A stretch of 64,000 nucleotides of DNA from Parietaria judaica (GCA_954871525.1 OX940871.1:15158532-15222531); one strand, 5' to 3'; shown: positions 13,301 to 24,715, counted from the first letter of the stretch. A program made the numbers and translations. Notes: generated from the letters alone by a model not told the origin.

Positions 13301-15459
13301 GGTTGGACCCGTCCAACCGTCCGACATGACCGTGCACCCTTTTTCTACCCAAATCTTTCGAGCCTCTTCTTTCATCCAATCGGCAGCCGCCACCTCTATG
13401 GCAAATACTTCTCTGAAATTTTGTAGGGCGAGGGCATAGGACAACCAGGACCTGGAAAAATAAAATGTTATTATCATTAATTATCGACTATAAATAAACA
13501 AATTATATAGAGCCTCTAATTACTTTTAAATGGCATTTACCTGCTTCTGTGATGTTATCCGTCATATTCAAGAAGTGTGGCGACTTCGCCTTTCTGAACG
13601 ACACGCCTTCGTGAATAAAGAACTTACTCACATTATGGCAAACTCGGTCAACCAATTGGGGGAGAATCATTCCCGGAAACTTCTTCTGTTTCGACTTATC
13701 CTTCTTCAAGTTTGAGAACGAAGACGGAATCACCGGCGATGAGGTAGGTTGCGAAGATGACGAGTTACCTGGCATACTGCCTGCAATGTGTGGGCATTGT
13801 TCCAAAAGGAATCTACCGGCCGCCGCTTGTCTTCTAGCTTTTTTTATGCGTATAATCTCAGTCTCCGTGGCCTCATCGTCTGAATCTACTTCATCTCATG
13901 TCTTCTGATATCTCTCGTACACCTCGGACAAGACCCCCGCAAGGTTGGAGCGTATCTGGCGCCTAACAATCTCTTCCATCTCGTTATCATTCTCTTTTTT
14001 CTCTCAAAATTTCCCGAGAATGCCCTGACAAACGTCTCTTGCCTCCGGCGGGGCATTTGGGCACGCTCTAGTGTTTTTTCGCAGATCGTTCCCCGCGATG
14101 TGATGCTTCATCCGCGTGATGCCACCACATTTTGTGACATGTCCGCAATAATTACATTGGAATCCAGCGCCAACTGGAGTACAATGCTCCCTGGCGGGAT
14201 CGACGGGAGGCATGTCTCACCTAAATAAAGAATCAAGATTACAATTATATTCAAAATTCGAATAACCCATTTCATTTAAAAATCAATAAATCAAAATGAA
14301 TCAATAAACTTAGTTAATTAACAAATTAACCAACCAATTAAAATCGGTCAGTGAAAATGAATCAACATATTTAATCATCTTGTGACTAAATTTAACATAA
14401 AGTTTATCAAATTTAATATAATCATTTTGAGCCTAATTTAACCATTACAAACTAAGATTTGTACCAATTTATCAACAACATCATCAAGAAGAACTTAACA
14501 TTTATCCTTCTCAGACAAAACAGAATCAACATATTCGATTTTCATAAACTCAAATACACATACTAAATAAACTAAGTAAATGTACAAGTCAAGACTCTAG
14601 AATCATGTTATGAATCATAACATCATATTAATCAAGATATCCGCCACTAATTAGTCTAAAATTAAGCCTAAACCCTAAAAAATCGCAACCATGGATTCAA
14701 GAAAACAGCCGACGAAATTTGGAAAAAATTACACACATGAGCTCGGCTTTCCACACTCCTACCTCTTGATTTCTCGCGAAAAACTGCAACTTTTGTGAAG
14801 CCATAGTCGGAAAGAGGTGCGGCAATCGGGAAAAATGCGAAAGTCGAAGGGTGGGAGGCGAGAAATGAGAAAGTGGTGAAAGGCTGCGTTTTTTTAGGGT
14901 TTTGGCGAATATCGAGCTCCATTTCGTCGTTTTGAAGGCAAAAAACGATAAAAGATTTTCCTTGCGAATGTCGTTTTATTTTTCGCGAAATTTGGTAAAA
15001 CGACAGCGAAACGAAAACGATGTCGTTCCGCATATCACTAAAAAACGAAAATCGGTCCGAATATTGCTCGACATTCGCGATATTTTGCACCTTCTAATCA
15101 ACTCATGCCCTGTGTTCGATTCCTCCTAAAATTAATTTTTTGTTTTTTTTATTATACCCTCAATATGTATTATATTTATATGTATTAAACACTTTTATAT
15201 CTAAAGAACGTGAACTATCAATTAATAAATTAAAAGATGTAATTTTTTTCAGGAAATTCAATTTTTTTTTTGAACCTAAAATCATAAGGTTGTTGTGACG
15301 ATAATGACATTGTTATGAAAAATTTTTATATCAAAAAAATTTAAAGGAAACAATTATAGTGCGGAATATATAACTAATTTCATTATCTATCGTTATCTTA
15401 AAATGACGATTTATTTTTTCGCCCCCCTCCCCACATGAATTTTCCTGGCTTCGCCCCTG
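10369..15459. mobile_element. hAT DNA transposon, 5.1 kb, with 8-bp target duplication
   Basis: The left end reads CACTGGCGAAGC. The right end, reverse-complemented, reads CAGGGGCGAAGC, giving 12-bp terminal inverted repeats with 10 matches. The element is flanked by a perfect 8-bp duplication accatatg at 10361-10368 and 15460-15467, the hallmark size for hAT insertion. Inside on the minus strand lies a decayed BED-finger/DUF659/hAT-dimerisation transposase. The remaining DNA (10380-11050 and 14220-15440) is AT-rich and non-coding. Ends and target duplication are clear; the element looks autonomous in origin but dead. Confidence 0.92.
11275..14213 (-). pseudogene. hAT transposase (BED finger, DUF659, C-terminal dimerisation), degraded
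   Basis: Transposase of the enclosing hAT element, which would excise and reinsert it in the nucleus. In transcript order: ATG at 14213 and a BED-type zinc finger with FQCNYCGH and a later His pair (14213-14010); a linker region (about 14000-13545); a DUF659/RNase-H-like catalytic region with VMSDGWTGPTN and TDNESAYVKAG (about 13453-12380); and the hAT dimerisation region with SSSACERNWSTF (from about 12140). Nonsense codons lie in frame at 14004-14006 (TGA), 13896-13898 (TGA), 12719-12721 (TAG), 11638-11640 (TGA) and 11602-11604 (TGA). Each is followed by more transposase-like or otherwise coding-like sequence in the same frame. The splice junction near 13540/13453 also appears one base out of frame. 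Four of the five stops are TGA, compatible with CGA-to-TGA deamination. Confidence 0.88.
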
Positions 15460-15467
15460 ACCATATG

Positions 15468-16334
15468 TATAGATGTTAACGACGTTAACAAAACATGTAT
15501 AGAAAATAACTATTGCATAATTTTTCTAGTTTACATACTTTTGTCGCTTAAAAATATTATCCATACCGTTAATTTTTGTAACTTTGTAATTTCACAAACT
15601 GCCTAAATAAACATAATATACATGTCACCTAAACTTTCTTAACTTAGTAAACTTTTGTAGTTCAAAAAATATTATGCACAATTGATCAAATTTTATATAT
15701 TCGATAAACTATGTGTTTATTGATTGACCTTTGAATCAAAAGTCAATTGTAGACGTATAATTTCGTCTACGAAAATTTATGTTGTTACGACGAAATCTAT
15801 CTATGTCGTGAAAATATTTGGGCTACAATCGTAAAGGCCCAACATCCACATAAGTCTAGTTGACCAAGTCAAATGGGTTTTTGGTCAGACAAGTTACGAG
15901 GAGGACAGCGACGAAGAAATACGACAAAGACCTTCACCAACAGGAAAACATACTACAATACATCTCCATCGATAAAACCTCATAGATGAAGTCCATCGCC
16001 AACGAATAGCTAAAACGACGGCTAAATCAGCGACGAGACACACCCTCGCCGACGAGGTCAAAATACAGACAACGATGACCAAATGCGTAACTTAAGCAAT
16101 CAGCGTAGCACAAACGGTGCTCTAGCGGATTGACGACGATGGTTACGCCTATGATTATAGCCATGTCATAATGGTCATTATGAGAGAATCAAACGCAATT
16201 GTAGTAATTCATTTATGAGGACTGATTCGAATCATTTAGCTGATTATAAATAGAGGGATAAAGCCCATGTACAAAGGATCGCAATGCTAATTACCAATAC
16301 ACATGGAAGGGCTTCCACATTGAGGCCCATCATT
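15468..16334. other. Intergenic DNA, no gene seen
   Basis: AT-rich DNA to about 15840, then a more complex segment containing TATAAATA at 16245-16252 on the plus strand followed by aaagcccatgtac. This could be the promoter part of a decayed LTR, but I found no termini or target duplication. No convincing ORF. Confidence 0.5.
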
Positions 16335-16339
16335 CAAAT

Positions 16340-16936
16340 TGTAGGAAATGCCCGAAACTGAGATTTGAGTTAAGTGGACTCTTGGGGTCTGGCCCAACCG
16401 CAATTAAGGTAACAGAATTTACGGCAGTCCCGGTAATTAATTAATTATGACCTAATGGGCATTAACCCTGTCACTAGGCCCAAAAGCCCATTAGGTCATT
16501 ATACCATGTGGGCTATTTAAACCACACAGGGAGGCCAAGTTCAAGGTCCACACACAAAGAGCAGAAAAGAATTCGACCTCCTTCTAGCGAAACCCCAGAG
16601 GCCGAATTCCTCCCTCCCGTGCTCCCGTCGGTTCGTCGTTCAATCCCTGAGATTAACCTAGCTGTTCTTCGAGGAGGATTTCCGGTGTTAAAGACGTTCC
16701 CGCGGCATCGTGGTGGACAAGCTAGAAGCTTTACAATCGTGAAGCTAAGATCTGAATCCCGAGCACACCACAACACATAAATCAACATTAATTGGTATTG
16801 TTGGCAAAAGTACTAATTTTTTGTAACATTCAAATCTCTATCTTGATTATCGTATTTAATATAGATCTTTTATTTTCGCTGAATTATCGGGTTATTCCGC
16901 ACCCGAGAACGAGAAAAGTCAACGAAAAACCCAACA
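16340..16936. mobile_element. Solo LTR of a Copia-type retrotransposon
   Basis: A 597-bp block beginning TGTAGG and ending CCAACA (TG...CA ends), flanked by a perfect 5-bp duplication caaat at 16335-16339 and 16937-16941. There is a TATA-like tatttaaa near 16513 and no internal coding region, so this is the product of LTR-LTR recombination. Inside is a perfect 13-bp inverted repeat, tgacctaatgggc at 16448-16460 and its complement at 16486-16498, with a 25-bp loop. Assignment to Copia rather than Gypsy rests only on length and end sequence. Confidence 0.8.
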
Positions 16937-17287
16937 CAAATCACACGACTTATTCTCTTGGACACTCTTCTCTTTAAAAATGATCGAGTTGTAACGGAAA
17001 AACTCGAGCTCTAAAGTAATCTAACCTCAAAATTATACGAACCGTAATTCCATGACTGCAGAGGTCAATTTTTCAACTCAACATCGACGAGATGGAGTAA
17101 CCATCAAGTTATTAAGTTCCATTTTTTATTTAGTTAAAAAATAAAACACTGTTATTTCAAGTTTATTGTATGAAAACAACGTCTTTCATAGTCTAAGAAA
17201 TAAAGTTATAGTTATCGATAAAAGTCTGATTTATCGCTGTGGATAAGATGTAGATTGATTTATCGAAGAACAAGATATTAAATAATT

Positions 17288-17937
17288 GGGTAAATTACGA
17301 CTAATGTACCAAATGTTTATTTTTTTGCGGATTATGTACCCAATGTTTATTTTTGACAGCTAATGTACCAAAACTTTATTCCGTTATATTTTTTCGTGTT
17401 TTCCGTCACTTGACCGTCAACGAGTAATATGTACACTTTTCGTATTTTTGACATAACTCATTCATTTTTTGTCCAAATTTTATGCACGACCTACGTTTGG
17501 AAAGAAAATAGATTGATCTACAACTTTTGTGCTTTAAGTTTTGTAAAAAAAAGTTTTTTATTATTCAAAAATTTTAATTACAACGTAAAACTGAACATTA
17601 GTTTAATACAAAATTTTTGTTTCGAGAAAATTTTAATATACTTAATGACTTTGTATGATGAAATGTTAAACTAAAAAGTTGTAGATATATCTTTTATCTT
17701 TCTAACGGTAGTTTATTTATAAATTTTGAACAAAAAATAGTGAGTTATGCAAAAAATATGAAAGATGTGATGTGAATAAACTTTTGCATTTTTAGCATAA
17801 CTCACTATTTTTTTGTCCAAAATTAATAAATAAACTACATTTAAAAAGATAAAAAATTTATGAAGTTTAACATTTTATCATAAAAAATCATTATGTAAAT
17901 TAAAATTTAATGGAAACAAAATTTTGTATTAAACTAT
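17288..17937. mobile_element. Truncated foldback element, same family as 59216-60207
   Basis: Begins gggtaaattacgactaatgtacc and continues through motifs such as cataactcattcatttttt, which reappear inverted around a centre near 17755. The same arms in the same order occur at 59216-60207. The right arm stops near 17937, so this copy has lost its outer right end. No coding capacity; this family is probably moved by another element's transposase. Confidence 0.65.
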
Positions 17938-18160
17938 GTCGAGTTTGATGAGAATAATTAATAATTAATAAATACTCAGTAAATAATCTCACGTCGTTTT
18001 AACTTTGGTCATTCAATGAAGTCACCAGTCAACGAGACTGTTCTACAGTCGGGCAAAAGTCCACCGCCAAACGCGGCTTTGAAAATTCCACGAAATTAAA
18101 TTAATAAATCCTAGAAATCTCAAACCCAAATCGTGAAATCTCCGAGGAAGATCGCCGTCA

Positions 18161-18547
18161 ATGGCGACTCCGATCTACCGATGTCGCCAGTGCGCGACAG
18201 ACCTCGGCCTCAGCGCCGCCAACCTCTTCCCGGCGGAGTTCTCCTTCGACGCCGGGAACAGAGGCACTCTCTCCTTCTCCGCCATCGCCGTCGCCGAGCC
18301 CAAGCTCCGATTTGAGAAGGAGGACAAGCTCCGACCGTTCTTCGAGACCGTCGACTACTGGGGGCTCCACCGGAACAGGACGAAGATCAAGTGCGACGGC
18401 TGCGGATTCCTCGTCGGACACGTGTACGACGACGGCCCTCCGGTGGCGGACCATCCCGGCCAGTTCCACTTCGGGCCGAGCCAGGTGGTGCCTAGGGCTC
18501 CGAGGTACAGGTTCAAGATCAAGGCTCTTCAAATCGACTCTACGTAA
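18161..18547 (+). CDS. Small zinc-binding protein, At4g08330-like family
   Basis: A single-exon, 128-residue protein starting MATPIYRCRQC in a good context (gtcaATGGCG). It has two CxxC pairs, C8/C11 and C78/C81, spaced as in a Yippee/Mis18-like beta fold that binds one zinc ion. The second pair sits in KCDGCGFLVGHVYDD. It resembles the plant-specific family containing Arabidopsis At4g08330, annotated as chloroplast-targeted there. I see no strong transit peptide here, and the biochemical role is unknown. The gene is GC-rich against an AT-rich background. An AATAAA lies 45 bp after the stop at 18593-18598. The frame is clean, so it is probably functional. Confidence 0.8.
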   Translation: MATPIYRCRQCATDLGLSAANLFPAEFSFDAGNRGTLSFSAIAVAEPKLRFEKEDKLRPFFETVDYWGLHRNRTKIKCDGCGFLVGHVYDDGPPVADHPGQFHFGPSQVVPRAPRYRFKIKALQIDST

Positions 18548-18592
18548 TGATCGTTGATGCTTATTACGGTGTAAATAACTATACGAATCTGC

Positions 18593-18598
18593 AATAAA
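18593..18598 (+). terminator. Polyadenylation signal of the 18161-18547 gene
   Basis: Canonical AATAAA located 45 bp after the stop codon of the upstream single-exon gene. Confidence 0.6.
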
Positions 18599-18711
18599 GT
18601 TGTTCATATACTGTTCTTCTTATCCATTGGCATCCGTGATTGAATTCGATCATCGAAAACGAAGATAGTAAGAACCCTAGAACTCAAATCCTTTTGCAAA
18701 TTGAGAAGAAG

Positions 18712-18970
18712 AAGCTTAATTGCTGAATTAAAAATTAATCTCCTAATTAACTTGATTTGCGAAAAAAGGGAAATCAGCCCGAGGGCGCCACTATGGTGCG
18801 TGGCGGAGTCGGGTGCTGTCAGGCCTATGGCTCGGGCCCGACACTGCATTTCTGGCTGTTATATGTTTTCTTATAAGACCGTCTGTCTGATTATCGACAG
18901 TCAGATGATGGAGATTTCCGGGGCTCTCCGATCACTTCGATTCTCTGAATTTTAAAGTTCCGCAAGTCAA
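18712..18970. repeat. Direct repeat, copy 1
   Basis: Shares long blocks with 19063-19352, including gaaaaaagggaaatcagccc, gccactatggtgc and ggagatttccggggct. Divergence is moderate, with small indels. No coding frame is shared, and it does not match any element I recognise. Confidence 0.75.
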
Positions 18971-19062
18971 GTTTTTTAGTTTTCTGGGTAAATTTATCGA
19001 ATTATAATATGAAGATTCATACCTGAAATTGACCTAATTGTAGCTAGGCCAATAATTACAAA

Positions 19063-19352
19063 GATGAACTTAAATGCCGAGTTAAAGCTTAATTACGTAA
19101 TTAACTTGAGCTGCGAAAAAAGGGAAATCAGCCCGAGGGGGCCACTATGGTGCTCGGCCAAGGCTTGGTGGAGTCGGGTTTTGTCGGGCCCAACGTTGCG
19201 GATCTGGCTGTAATATGTTTTTACTGTACCACGGATCCGGAACAGAAAGTTATAAGATCATCTGTTTCACTATCAATCATAAGCTGGTGGAGATTTCCGG
19301 GGCTGTTGGCTCGCCTCGATTATCCGAAAAAGAAAGTTCGGAAAGTCGGAAT
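19063..19352. repeat. Direct repeat, copy 2
   Basis: Second copy of the block at 18712-18970, about 350 bp downstream. It lies 220 bp upstream of the gene at 19576, so it could include its promoter. No target duplication was identified. Confidence 0.75.
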
Positions 19353-19575
19353 TCTGTGTTCATATATCCTCACTTGCTTGTCAACACCACAGTTTTAACA
19401 ACCAGTCAAGCTCTTATGAAGAAAGTTTGCTCCTTTGTCACTAAAAACATGATTTGAAGGTTAGGTTGGATCGGTAGCTTAAAATCCATCACTTGCTAAT
19501 CTCTTAATTATCTCTCTCATCACTCTCTATGATCATACCACTGACTACTCCACTCTGAAAAAAGAGTTCATCAAC

Positions 19576-20329
19576 ATGAAGCAGATTAAGGACGACTCGG
19601 GTCTCCCCGGAGCAAAGAAAAAAGCGGCGACAACTCCACCGCCACCGCCTCCGCCTCTTCCAAGGCTTAGGAGGAGTATGACGGAGAGCGTGACGAATCG
19701 AGAGATCGCCAAGTTTTGGAGGCAGAAGCGCGTAGAGGAAGAGGATCATCTCTTGGCTGCTATCAAGGCTGCTGCACGGATTAGAGCTCGGAAACTCTCG
19801 GTATGATCCTATCGCTGAAAAGAAAATGTATTTTCACGATTTTACTGGGATCGCTTTGGCTAAATTGAGAATTTGTCGTCGTTGATCTCGCTTTACTGGA
19901 ATCCCGGTTTGAGAATACCGCAACCTGGCCCTTTTCATAACTTTTGAAGCTAATACAGGAAGAAGATTACAAGTGCTTCGTCGACTCATTGGAGGACGAG
20001 GACGAGAACAAAGATGCAACCAGCGATGCCGACAAGATCGAGAATGGCAAAGAAATCCGCATAGGGATAAAGGATTGGTTAGTTAACAACTTAACATTGT
20101 CAAGACGTACCTGGTGTTGTAGATTTCTTGCATTACAAGTTTCGATAATTGTGCCGTCTGTTCCTGTTAAATGTTATGTAGGTGGACAAAGAGCAAGTAT
20201 GCTTACCTGAATCAACCGGAAACCAAGCCTGCAAACCCTCTGAAACGACGATCATCTTCTTTCGTTCCGAACTGTTTCAGCTTCAATCCCACAACCCCTC
20301 TTTACCCGACCTCTTTCGGCGTCTTTTAA
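19576..20329 (+). CDS. Conserved plant protein of unknown function, At4g16840-like
   Basis: Three exons at 19576-19800, 19959-20077 and 20182-20329 (492 nt, 163 residues), with frame preserved at both GT-AG introns. The N-terminus is Lys-rich with a poly-Pro run. A conserved block follows, RRSMTESVTNREIAKFWRQK then EEDHLLAAIKAAARIRAR, probably helical. The next exon begins EEDYKCFVDSLED and is acidic. The C-terminus has WWTKSKYAYLNQPE and ends FGVF. I recall this pattern from a small plant family that includes At4g16840, for which I know no established function. There are no membrane segments or signal peptide, so it is probably cytosolic or nuclear. The exon pattern and the absence of lesions argue for a real gene. 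Confidence 0.82.
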
Positions 20330-20668
20330 AGTCACGGGATGCTTCAATTTATGTGTGTTTACAGGAGCTCTCATGGTCTTTGGTATAAATATACATGCTC
20401 TTGATAGAAATCATTCGTCATTGTGAACATCAATTTATTTATTGTACAAGTTTTGTTCTTTCCAAGTCTGTTTTTGTTATCGTTTCACATGAGCACTGTA
20501 ATAAGATTGCTACATTTATAGTTTTTTATTTTATTTTATTGAGAGTGCCTCAAGACTCAAGAGTCTAATAAACCACATAAGATTATGAACGATCCAAAAC
20601 ACTGAAACGACAAAAAAAAAAAAAAAAAAAAAGAAGGAAGCAACCGTAAATAATTATTGATTATTTAT

Positions 20669-22226
20669 AGGGAAAATTATGGCAAAAATAACTAACTTTT
20701 GGTCAACCTTCCTCCCGTGCACCCAACCTTTAAAACTCACAACAAAAATACTCAACGTGCGTTGACCGTGACTTTGGCATGAAAACATTAATCTTTCCGT
20801 TAGCACTCGCCATGTGCCCGTTAGCGGCAAAAATACCCAACCTTTTTTTTTTGAAAAAAATAATTTTTAATCTTTTTAATTTATATTTTTCTTCTTTACT
20901 TGATTAGTGATAATTACTTGAATTCCAAATATATGGAATAACACAAAAGTTAGTCAAAACATCAATTAATTTTTTATTGTGCTTGTATAAGCTACATTCA
21001 CTGGCAAAAATCTTATTATTATGAGAAATTTTAAACATAATGTTACGAGTATTTAAAGTAATTGAACAGGGTTTTGAAAATAGGTATCTAGATTTCTAGA
21101 TCCGGATACGGGTAGTGATTTTTGGATACCCGGCGAACCGAATCCGGATACGGGTAGTTCAAAAAAACCGGATACCCGCTTCGGTTACAGCCCTAATTAC
21201 CATTTTCATTGGTAATTGACTGTTTTAAATCGAATTAGTACAGTCAATTAATGTCTCCGTATTGAAAAAAAAAAATGGCTTAAGAATATATGCCAGTAAA
21301 AAAATATTATCAATAATCAATAGGGCTTGATTAGTAATAATTCGCTAAAAGACCCCCTTCGGGATTTTATTAAAATTCATACCCTTAAATACCCATGCTA
21401 AGATATATGAATAGTGCCGAAGGAAGTTATGAAACACAATAAAAATCCACTTAAGGCATTTTCCAAAAAAGCCCTCAACGAAGGCCGATCCAACACCGCA
21501 GATCGCATCCTCATCGTGTGGGGCCTCTGGGGCCGCTAACATAAGCCCTTCTGAAGGCGCGTTGGGAGGGCATGAGAGGCGTGGTGGCTCGTGTGGGGCC
21601 TCTGGGGCCGCTCGAGGTGCGCCCAGCCCACTTTAAGGGTTCTGGGAGCATTCTGATACCATTTCTTGCACACTTTATGACTTTTTGAGTATCTTGATAT
21701 TTCTGGAAATATTTGGACACTTTATTTCGCGAGAACGGACTTCCGATGAATATCTCGGGCTAAAATTGACTTTATTTCATAATAAGAAAAATTAATTATA
21801 TAACTTTCCTTTCATTCATTTATTAAAAAATCAATTACTTAAAATACCGGTAACATTATGTTTAAAATTTCTCATAATAATAAGATTTTTATCAACAAAT
21901 GTAGCTTATACAAGCACATTAAGAAATCAATTAATGTTTTGACTAACTTTTGTGATATTCCATGTATTTGGAATGCAAGTAATTATCACTAATCAAGTAA
22001 AGAAAAAATATGTAAATTAAAAAAATTATATTAATTATATTTTTTGAAAAAAAAGTTGAGTATTTTTGCCGCTAACGGCCACATGGCGGATGTTAGCGGA
22101 AAAATTAACGTTTTTCAAGCCAAAGTCACGGTCAACGCACGTTGGGTATTTTTGCCGCCAATTTTAAAGGTTGTGTATACGAGAGACATGTTGACCAAAG
22201 GTTTGGTATTTTATCATAATTTTCCC
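20669..22226. mobile_element. Foldback element with about 395-bp arms
   Basis: Starts agggaaaattatggc and ends cataattttccct. The left arm (20669 to about 21065) and right arm (about 21830 to 22226) are inverted copies sharing, for example, accgtgactttggc/gccaaagtcacggt and cttattattatgagaaattt. The central 770 bp is unrelated. It contains a direct repeat of gtgtggggcctctggggccg at about 21515-21535 and 21591-21612, and a ggatacgggtag cluster near 21100-21170. No ORF of note. The target duplication is uncertain because the flanks are all TTA-rich. Confidence 0.65.
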
Positions 22227-22320
22227 TTATTATATTCTAAATCGTACTTTATATTATAAGATTCAAACATGTCTCATTAATTTGTCGACTCGTGTTGACC
22301 CCATCGTGTTGATTGGGCTT

Positions 22321-23072
22321 AGGGGTGAAAAATTTGTACTCGACTCCCGATTTTGTCCCGGTTCATATCCCGGTACCGGACCTTTTTGGTAACAAAATCA
22401 GTTTTTTTACCATACCCTAAAAAGGAACGTCCCGATTATCGTTTGAAAAACCAAAACCGGTTCAAATCCCTTTTTTTTACGGTTATGGTTTTGTGTCGTT
22501 TTTTTTTATAAATTTATTGTTTTTTTAACATGTCATTTCTTATCTGTCGTTTACTAGTTAGGTTTTTAATTCATTTTTTTAATTTTTCAGCCCATTACTC
22601 GGTATTTTATTTAACATGTCATTTTTTATATGTCGTTTTGTTATTAAAAAAAAAAGATTTGTTTGTACTCAGTATTTTCTATTTAACGTTTTAGATTCGG
22701 TTTTTTGCACTTAGATTTGGATTTAGTATCATGAAGTTCACGACGTGAACTCGGATCTTGAATTCGGTATTTTTGAATTTTGCGTTTGTACTCGGATTTG
22801 GTATTTTGCATTTTGGATTTGTACTCGGATTTGGTATTTTGCATTTGGATTTGCACTTAGTGGGCTTTTTTCATGTTTCTTTCTTAGATTTTGTCCTGAA
22901 AATTTCCCCGTTTTCGTCCTGAATTTTGGTCCTAAAAAAATCGAGATTTTAATCGATGTGCAGGACTTTTCGGAACCAGAACCAGAACCGAGACAAAAAA
23001 ACTGTGTCCCAATTTTTCCGGGACATGGACAAAATAGTCAAATTCTCGGTTCGCAGTTTCGGTTTCAGCCCT
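22321..23072. mobile_element. Non-autonomous hAT element related to 29141-31390
   Basis: The left end TAGGGGTGAAA is mirrored at the right by TTTCAGCCCT, with flanking octamers attgggct (22313-22320) and tttgggct (23073-23080) matching 7 of 8. It shares with the larger hAT at 29141-31390 the cccggtaccgga block and the palindrome gttcacgacgtgaac, in opposite orientation. No transposase sequence, so it is a deletion derivative that would depend on a related autonomous copy. Confidence 0.7.
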
Positions 23073-23245
23073 TTTGGGCTACTTATTTAACTCATTATTG
23101 TGTATTTAAAAGACAAATATATTTATTCATTCGTTTAACTTTGTTATTTTCATTAAATAGTATAATATTTTAAATTAATTAGGAAGATGATGTAATTAAT
23201 AAAATTAAGTATCAGTACTAAATCGCTTAAACGTTCATTGAATGC

Positions 23246-23247
<2 letters not shown>

Positions 23248-23276
<29 letters not shown>
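23248..23276. repeat. (AT)n microsatellite
   Basis: About 14 perfect AT dinucleotides. Confidence 0.9.
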
Positions 23277-23313
23277 TCTACAAAGAAAGTAGAGTAACAA
23301 TCTATCTCATTCT

Positions 23314-23522
23314 TTTTTTTTTTAATGGAGTGGCACAATCGGCCAAGGTTACAATGCACTCTCGCATGACTTAGATATATTAAGTGTAAGAACAAGTGAC
23401 ACTATTGGCCAAGTTTACAATAATGTAAAGGGGCACTCATTTGAGACCCGTGAGAGTTTGAACTCATGACCTCTTGAATAGAGGAGTGGTGGAGTTACCA
23501 CTTGGCCAAGCAAGCTTGGTTT
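23314..23522 (-). mobile_element. tRNA-derived SINE with 16-bp target duplication
   Basis: Read on the minus strand it has a Pol III A box TGGCCAAGTGG (23508-23498) and a B box GAGTTCAAACTC (23465-23454), followed by a unique body and an A tail (T run 23314-23323 on the plus strand). Perfect direct repeats caatctatctcattct flank it at 23298-23313 and 23523-23538, as expected for LINE-dependent target-primed integration. Length 209 bp. The conserved Pol III boxes suggest a fairly recent insertion. Confidence 0.88.
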
Positions 23523-23538
23523 CAATCTATCTCATTCT

Positions 23539-24168
23539 ATCTCTCATGTTCGACACAATTAGACTCGAATTATTCAAAATTAATTAAAATTTATTTAATA
23601 TCTATCATTATCATGTATCTTTTTCGTGTACAATCCCAAATCACACATTGACGACAAATTTACAAAAACAATGAAAAGAAAAAACGACAAAAGTATGACA
23701 ACTACGATCCAAAATAAGAAGTGAGGAAGGTAAAGAACGACAAAGAAAAATAAAAATGACATTTATTATGAAAATGACCTATATGGACAAACAACTATGG
23801 AAATTAGTATGTACAGTTGTTGTTGGTAACATAAATAATTAAAATATGCAAACAATGTATTACTTATGCCGCTAACCCTTTTATCTGTCTGTAAGTTTAT
23901 TGTCGTTTGCAGGTTATTCACATTGTTAATATTTCTGTCGTTTGTTTTCTTTCTTGTCGTTGACTTGTAAAACGACGCCGAGCAACGAGCTATGATGTAA
24001 AGCTCCAATGAGGCTCCTTCGTCTTTAATTCTTTTTATTTCTTTTTTAATTTAGATTTTCGGCTGATTTCTTGTAAAAGCATGCCGTTAGACTGTTACAA
24101 TTTCTATTCATTCAATCAAAAGAATTTGATTCTCTCTCAAGGTTCGAATTCTTGAAACAAATTGTTTA
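23539..24168. other. AT-rich intergenic DNA
   Basis: No supported gene. Short frames here have no recognisable domain. Confidence 0.5.
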
Positions 24169-24393
24169 GCGTTTGGTAAAAAAATTATTTAGGCTAAAAA
24201 GACTAAAATAGACTAAAACCGTATTTTGTTTTTAGAAAAAACCAAAAGCTACGAATCCTAGCTTTTACAATTCATGTACAAAAATTCAAAATCGAATTTG
24301 TGTTTTTTAGAAAAATAATTTTGCCAAACACCTGAATAACGGTTAAGTTTATTTTATAAACAAAAACATGGCTAAATAAGCTGTGCCAAACGC
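24169..24393. mobile_element. Short MITE with GCGTTTGG ends
   Basis: GCGTTTGGTA at the left is mirrored by TGCCAAACGC at the right; the body is AT-rich and non-coding, 225 bp. GCGTTTGG-type ends are common in plant hAT and Harbinger MITEs. The target duplication was not resolved, so the superfamily is open. Confidence 0.5.
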
Positions 24394-24556
24394 ATTTACT
24401 GTCAAGAGTTTTAAACTTTTAATACAGTTTAATAATGGGCTTTTTAGCAAAATACCCAATTTAGGTGAAACTTTTTTAAAAAACCCTCAAAAGTTTACCA
24501 TAATTAAATAAACCCTCATTTTGTGTTATTTGGACAATTATGCCCTTAATATATCG

Positions 24557-24715
24557 AATCCTTCATCGTCGAACAGCCTTCATCATCGAATCCTTCATCG
24601 TCGAACAGCCTTCATCATCGAATCCTTCATCGTCGAACAGCCTTCATCGTCGCCGAACAGCCTTCATCATCGAACAACCTTCATCGCCGAACAGTGAAGA
24701 AGCCTGTTTCTTCGT
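24557..24715. repeat. Tandem repeat of tcatcgtcgaacagcct units
   Basis: Imperfect copies of a 33-36-bp unit containing ccttcatcatcga and atcgtcgaacag, just inside the left end of MULE-1. It probably lies in the 5' leader region of the transposase transcript. Confidence 0.75.

Noticed and set aside
18158..18607. 149-codon minus-strand ORF over the zinc-protein gene
   Set aside because: Shadow caused by high GC; the plus-strand frame has conserved CxxC pairs and a good start.
23454..23508. Genuine tRNA gene
   Set aside because: Pol III boxes are present, but there is no cloverleaf or acceptor stem pairing, and an A tail plus long target duplications show a SINE.
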